Of a stretch of 10,349 nt of DNA, positions 7,200-10,349 are shown one piece after another; the stretch's first letter is position 1, and each line of letters opens with the position of its first letter. A program made the translations under genes and the position numbers. Source of the stretch: an uncultured Bacillaceae bacterium (lineage in GTDB: Bacteria; Bacillota; Bacilli; Bacillales; Alkalibacillaceae); the NCBI GenBank assembly GCA_937958375.1, contig CALGNY010000246.1:1-10349 (forward strand), written 5' to 3'. The notes beneath the pieces are model-generated. The model worked only from the letters and a program-made list of their open reading frames with translations, did no database searches and had not been told where the DNA came from.

Positions 7200-8219
7200 G
7201 TGGAAAGTTTATTGGAATTAAAAGATGTGTCGATTGATTTTAAATCGAAACGTAAGGAATTTAATATCATCAAAAACATCAACCTGAAAATCGGACATCA
7301 AATGAAATATGGAATTGTTGGCGAATCGGGAAGTGGTAAAAGTTTAACTTCATTGGCCATTATGAATCTATTGGCAGACAATTTATTTGTCAAAGATGGA
7401 GAAATTGTTTTACGGACAGCTGAAGAAAAGGTGTTAAATCACCTTAGTAAAAAAGAAATGCGTCAGGTAAGAGGCGATGACATTTCAATGATTTTTCAGG
7501 AACCAATGACCGCATTAGATCCTTTATATACGATTGAGTATCAAATTACGGAAGTATTGAAATTCCACAGAAAAATGAGTAAAACCGAAATGCGAGAAAA
7601 AGCCAGAGAAATGTTGATCAGTGTGGGGATATCTAGGCCTGATAAGATTCTTGATGATTATCCGCATCAATTATCTGGTGGGATGAGACAACGTGTCATG
7701 ATTGCAATGGCGTTAATAACGGAGCCAAAACTTTTAATCGCAGATGAGCCGACGACGGCATTGGACGTAACCATCCAAGCTCAAATTTTGGATTTAATGA
7801 GAGATCTAACCGAGGAACATGGTACATCAATACTCATGATCACACATGATTTAGGTGTTATTTTGGAAACGTGTGACCGCGTTGCCGTTATGTATGCCGG
7901 TCAAGTGGTGGAGGAGTCGACAGTAAAAGAAGTTTTCGACCATCCAAAGCATCCGTACACACAGGGCTTGTTGAAATCAATCAAAACACTTGGCGACCGC
8001 TCACAAAAACTATACTCAATCCCAGGGAATGTCCCTACGCCCGATGAATATCAAGAACTCGGTTGCCGGTTTGCAACAAGATGCCCATTTGCGTTCGATA
8101 AATGTTTCAGCGAAGAACCTCCTGAATTTAAAGTCGGTGAGGATCACTCCAGTAAATGTTGGCTACATGATGAGGAGGTAATTCCAAATGAGCAATCAAC
8201 CAGTCGTGTTAGAAGTTAA
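7200..8219 (+). CDS. oppD: ABC importer ATPase, OppD/DppD type
   Basis: Cytosolic ATPase subunit that powers the importer together with the next gene product. The 339-residue protein has Walker A GESGSGKS (41-48), the Q-loop Gln100 in IFQEPMTALDP, signature LSGGMRQ (158-164), Walker B LLIADEP (178-184) and the switch His216 in ITHD. The oligopeptide-family C-terminal extension starts near HPYTQGLL (251-258) and holds four cysteines at 289, 295, 302 and 320, a spacing associated with an iron-sulphur cluster in some OppD/DppD proteins. The start is GTG at 7200, one nucleotide after the anmK stop, with AAGGGGGAG at 7185-7193, so translation is probably coupled to anmK. Its 3' end overlaps the start of oppF by 32 nt. 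Confidence 0.94.
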   Translation: MESLLELKDVSIDFKSKRKEFNIIKNINLKIGHQMKYGIVGESGSGKSLTSLAIMNLLADNLFVKDGEIVLRTAEEKVLNHLSKKEMRQVRGDDISMIFQEPMTALDPLYTIEYQITEVLKFHRKMSKTEMREKAREMLISVGISRPDKILDDYPHQLSGGMRQRVMIAMALITEPKLLIADEPTTALDVTIQAQILDLMRDLTEEHGTSILMITHDLGVILETCDRVAVMYAGQVVEESTVKEVFDHPKHPYTQGLLKSIKTLGDRSQKLYSIPGNVPTPDEYQELGCRFATRCPFAFDKCFSEEPPEFKVGEDHSSKCWLHDEEVIPNEQSTSRVRS

Positions 8220-9162
8220 AAACTTAAAAAAACATTTTCCGATTAAAGGTGGAGTCTTTAAAACGACTCAGGGTTATGTCAAAGCGGTGGATGGTATCTC
8301 ATTTTCCATAAAAGAAAATGAGACATTTTCAATCGTCGGTGAAAGTGGGTGTGGTAAGTCAACTGCCGGCAGGACGATTTTGCGGTTATTAGAGCCCACC
8401 GATGGAGAAGTATGGTTAAATGGCGAGAACTTATATCATATCGACAAACGTGAATTCAGGAAAAGACGTAAAGACTTTCAATTAATCTTTCAAGATCCTT
8501 ATAGCTCATTAAATCCGAGAATGAATGTTAAAGAACTATTGATTGAGCCATTATTGACCCACAAGTTATGTACAAAATCAGAAGCTACTGAAAAAGCGAA
8601 AGAGATGATTGAAAAAGTCGGATTGTCAGAAAAACATTTAGCTCGTTACCCACATGAATTTAGTGGAGGACAGAGACAACGAATCAGTATTGCACGAGCA
8701 CTAATCGTTCACCCGAAGTTAGTTATTTTAGATGAAGCTGTTTCGGCTTTGGACGTTTCTGTTCAATCACAAATATTAAATTTATTAATCGACTTGCAAG
8801 AAGAATTTGATTTGACTTATATCTTTATCTCTCATGATTTAAACGTTGTGAAACATTTAAGTGACCGTGTTGGCGTTATGTATTTGGGCCAAATGATGGA
8901 AATGGCTGAAACAGATGAACTCTACTCCAATCCACTTCATCCCTATACACAAGCGTTATTATCTGCTATACCAAGCCTGTCAACAACTGAGAAAAAAGAG
9001 CGGATCATCTTAAAAGGTGATGTACCGGACCCTTCAAATCCACCAACTGGATGTCCATTTCGATTAAGATGTCCCCATGCTCATGATCGTTGTGTAACGG
9101 ATAATCCAGTTTTTCAAGAAGTCGGAGAAGATCACTGGGTTGCTTGCCATCTTTATGATTAG
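8188..9162 (+). CDS. oppF: ABC importer ATPase, OppF/DppF type
   Basis: The second ATPase of the importer, expected to form a heterodimer with OppD. In 324 residues it has Walker A GESGCGKS (51-58), Q-loop Gln102 in FQDPYSSLNPR, signature FSGGQRQ (158-164), Walker B LVILDEAVSALD (178-189) and switch His216 in ISHD. The DEAVSALD variant replaces the more common proline with alanine; the catalytic Glu is intact. The C-terminal domain has cysteines at 289, 295, 302 and 320, the same positions as in OppD. The ATG at 8188 follows a strong GGAGGT (8174-8179) located inside oppD, and the two genes overlap by 32 nt in different frames, which suggests coupled translation. Confidence 0.94.
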   Translation: MSNQPVVLEVKNLKKHFPIKGGVFKTTQGYVKAVDGISFSIKENETFSIVGESGCGKSTAGRTILRLLEPTDGEVWLNGENLYHIDKREFRKRRKDFQLIFQDPYSSLNPRMNVKELLIEPLLTHKLCTKSEATEKAKEMIEKVGLSEKHLARYPHEFSGGQRQRISIARALIVHPKLVILDEAVSALDVSVQSQILNLLIDLQEEFDLTYIFISHDLNVVKHLSDRVGVMYLGQMMEMAETDELYSNPLHPYTQALLSAIPSLSTTEKKERIILKGDVPDPSNPPTGCPFRLRCPHAHDRCVTDNPVFQEVGEDHWVACHLYD

Positions 9163-9182
9163 AAATGGGGGAGTTCCCAGTG

Positions 9183-10028
9183 ATGAATTCTGGATTACTG
9201 ATATTAAGAGAGATGCGCGACGAATTGCCAAATTCCGAAAGAAAAATTGCTGAGTATATTCTACGAAACCCTAATGAAACCTTGTTGATGACTGCATCTA
9301 ATTTAGGTGAAAAAAGTGGAACAAGCAGTGCAGCTGTTATTCGGTTATGTAAATCATTAAAGCTAAAAGGATTTCAAGATTTAAAAATTCGAGTCGCCGG
9401 AGATTTACAACGGGAATATTCGGTGGATGAGAGAGATATCAAAAAAGACGAATCAATCGAATCGATATTGAATAAAGTTACGAAGGTCAGCAAGCATACG
9501 ATTCAGGAAACGGCAGATTTATTAGATGCAGAACAGTTACGTCAGGCTGTTGAACTGATTTTGCAAAGCAAAAATATTCATTTATTTGGCGTCGGTGCAT
9601 CAGGAATCGCGACCGTAGATGCACAACAGAAATTTTTGCGGATCAATCGAAATGCGATTGTATTTCCGGATTTGCATACAGCCGCAACAACGATTGCAAA
9701 TGGTACAAAAAATGATTTATTAATAGCCATCTCTTTTTCAGGGGAAACAAGAGAGGTCATTAAACTACTGGATATAGCTAAAAAAGTTGGCATGAAAACC
9801 ATAAGCTTAACTAAATATGGCCATTCGACAGTTGCAAAATTAGCAGAAATTAATTTGTTTACATCTGCAACAAAAGAAGCGAATTTCAGGAGTGGAGCAA
9901 CTTCCTCGAGGTTAGCTCAGCTACACGTCATTGATATTTTATTCATGTGCGTCGCTTCGAAAACATTTGATGAGACAGTTGAATATTTAGATTCGACCCA
10001 TCAAGTTATCAAGTCGTTATATGAATAA
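9183..10028 (+). CDS. murR: RpiR-family transcriptional regulator, MurR-like
   Basis: A 281-residue protein with an N-terminal helix-turn-helix domain (about 1-77; LPNSERKIAEYILRNP, then SSAAVIRLCKSLKLKGFQDL). A linker leads to a C-terminal SIS sugar-phosphate-binding domain (about 128-255) with GVGASGIA (136-143) and SFSGETREVI (184-193). MurR proteins of this family repress MurNAc genes and respond to MurNAc-6-phosphate, the product of AnmK and substrate of MurQ. Being last in the operon, it would be autoregulated. The ATG at 9183 is chosen because the GGGGGAG ribosome binding site at 9167-9173 lies 9 nt before it; a GTG at 9180 is an equal alternative, while an ATG at 9165 is inside that site. 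Family is certain; the specific MurR role rests on the neighbours. Confidence 0.88.
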   Translation: MNSGLLILREMRDELPNSERKIAEYILRNPNETLLMTASNLGEKSGTSSAAVIRLCKSLKLKGFQDLKIRVAGDLQREYSVDERDIKKDESIESILNKVTKVSKHTIQETADLLDAEQLRQAVELILQSKNIHLFGVGASGIATVDAQQKFLRINRNAIVFPDLHTAATTIANGTKNDLLIAISFSGETREVIKLLDIAKKVGMKTISLTKYGHSTVAKLAEINLFTSATKEANFRSGATSSRLAQLHVIDILFMCVASKTFDETVEYLDSTHQVIKSLYE

Positions 10029-10057
10029 TGACTAGATCATGATAAAGGAGAGATCAC

Positions 10058-10349
10058 ATGCTATCTCCAGATATAATTAAGGAATTTGAGTTGGTTTGCG
10101 GAACGGAAAACGTCGAATCCTCCAATGCTTCGAGAATCAGTTACTCGTATGATGCGACAGCGAACTTCCAGGCGCTCCCAGACTTGATTATTTCGCCTAG
10201 GAATACGGAAGAGGTTTCGGAGATCGTCAAGTTATGCGGACAGCATCAAATCCCGATCGTCCCACGGGGATCCGGGACAAACTTAGCAGCCGGGACGACG
10301 CCGACAAGTGGGGGTGTCGTTTTGTTGTTTCGCCATATGAATCAGATTT
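10058..10349 (+). CDS. glcD: FAD-linked oxidase, GlcD-like (5' part only)
   Basis: The first 97 codons of a gene cut by the window end. The product starts MLSPDIIKEFELVCGTENV and has YSYDATANFQALPDLIISP, then a run of helices to IPIVPRGSGTNLAAGTTP at about 66-83, the FAD (PCMH-type) binding signature of glycolate oxidase subunit GlcD and D-lactate dehydrogenases. It closely resembles B. subtilis GlcD in this region. AAAGGAG (10044-10050) precedes the ATG by 7 nt. It follows murR by 29 nt with no visible terminator, so it may be cotranscribed. Its codons use more G and C in the third position than those of the preceding genes, which could mean a separate origin or the start of an independent glcDF operon. 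The substrate may be glycolate or D-lactate; the D-lactate made by MurQ would fit. Confidence 0.88.
   Translation, partial: MLSPDIIKEFELVCGTENVESSNASRISYSYDATANFQALPDLIISPRNTEEVSEIVKLCGQHQIPIVPRGSGTNLAAGTTPTSGGVVLLFRHMNQI

Noticed and set aside
7990..8181. Short + strand frame inside oppD
   Set aside because: It lies in the alternate frame over the conserved C-terminal domain of OppD and has no ribosome binding site.
9165..9182. ATG at 9165 as the murR start
   Set aside because: The ATG is part of the GGGGGAG ribosome binding region and would add residues absent from typical RpiR N-termini.
1..10349. CRISPR arrays, tRNA or rRNA genes, insertion sequences
   Set aside because: No spaced direct repeats, cloverleaf-like stretches, transposase motifs or terminal inverted repeats were seen.

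Overview
The window looks like a chromosomal segment from a low-GC Gram-positive bacterium of the Bacillaceae. The signs are AT-rich DNA, strong AGGAGG-type ribosome binding sites, TTG and GTG starts alongside ATG, a lipoprotein-type solute-binding protein and a B. subtilis-style promoter. The mature binding protein is strongly acidic, which hints at an alkaliphilic or halotolerant bacillus, but that is only an inference.

Layout: positions 1-148 hold the 5' end of a minus-strand gene for a small membrane protein. A divergent intergenic region (149-415) follows. It carries an orphan rho-independent terminator on the + strand, a good sigma-A-type promoter and a cre-like palindrome in the leader. 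From 416 to 10028 nine genes run in one direction with tight spacing: murQ, a serine beta-lactamase-fold hydrolase, oppA, oppB, oppC, anmK, oppD, oppF and murR (Opp/Dpp-type names for the transporter). The only sizeable gap is the 165 bp between oppA and oppB, which contains a strong hairpin. A tenth gene, a glcD-like FAD-linked oxidase, begins 29 bp after murR and runs off the window end.

The genes read as one pathway for recovering the N-acetylmuramic acid (MurNAc) part of cell-wall fragments. The lipoprotein OppA and the permease OppBC, driven by OppDF, would import muropeptides. The hydrolase has no signal peptide, so it would act in the cytosol, perhaps removing the peptide from MurNAc. 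AnmK converts 1,6-anhydroMurNAc to MurNAc-6-phosphate, and MurQ splits that into GlcNAc-6-phosphate and D-lactate. MurR, an RpiR-family SIS-domain protein, is the likely regulator that senses MurNAc-6-phosphate. The GlcD-like oxidase could oxidise the released D-lactate.

The arrangement differs from the B. subtilis murQ-murR-murP-amiE-nagZ-namZ cluster: there is no PTS permease MurP and no NagZ or NamZ in view. An ABC transporter plus AnmK takes their place. Enzyme families are read from conserved motifs with good confidence. The transported substrate, the hydrolase's reaction and the oxidase's substrate are inferences from context.
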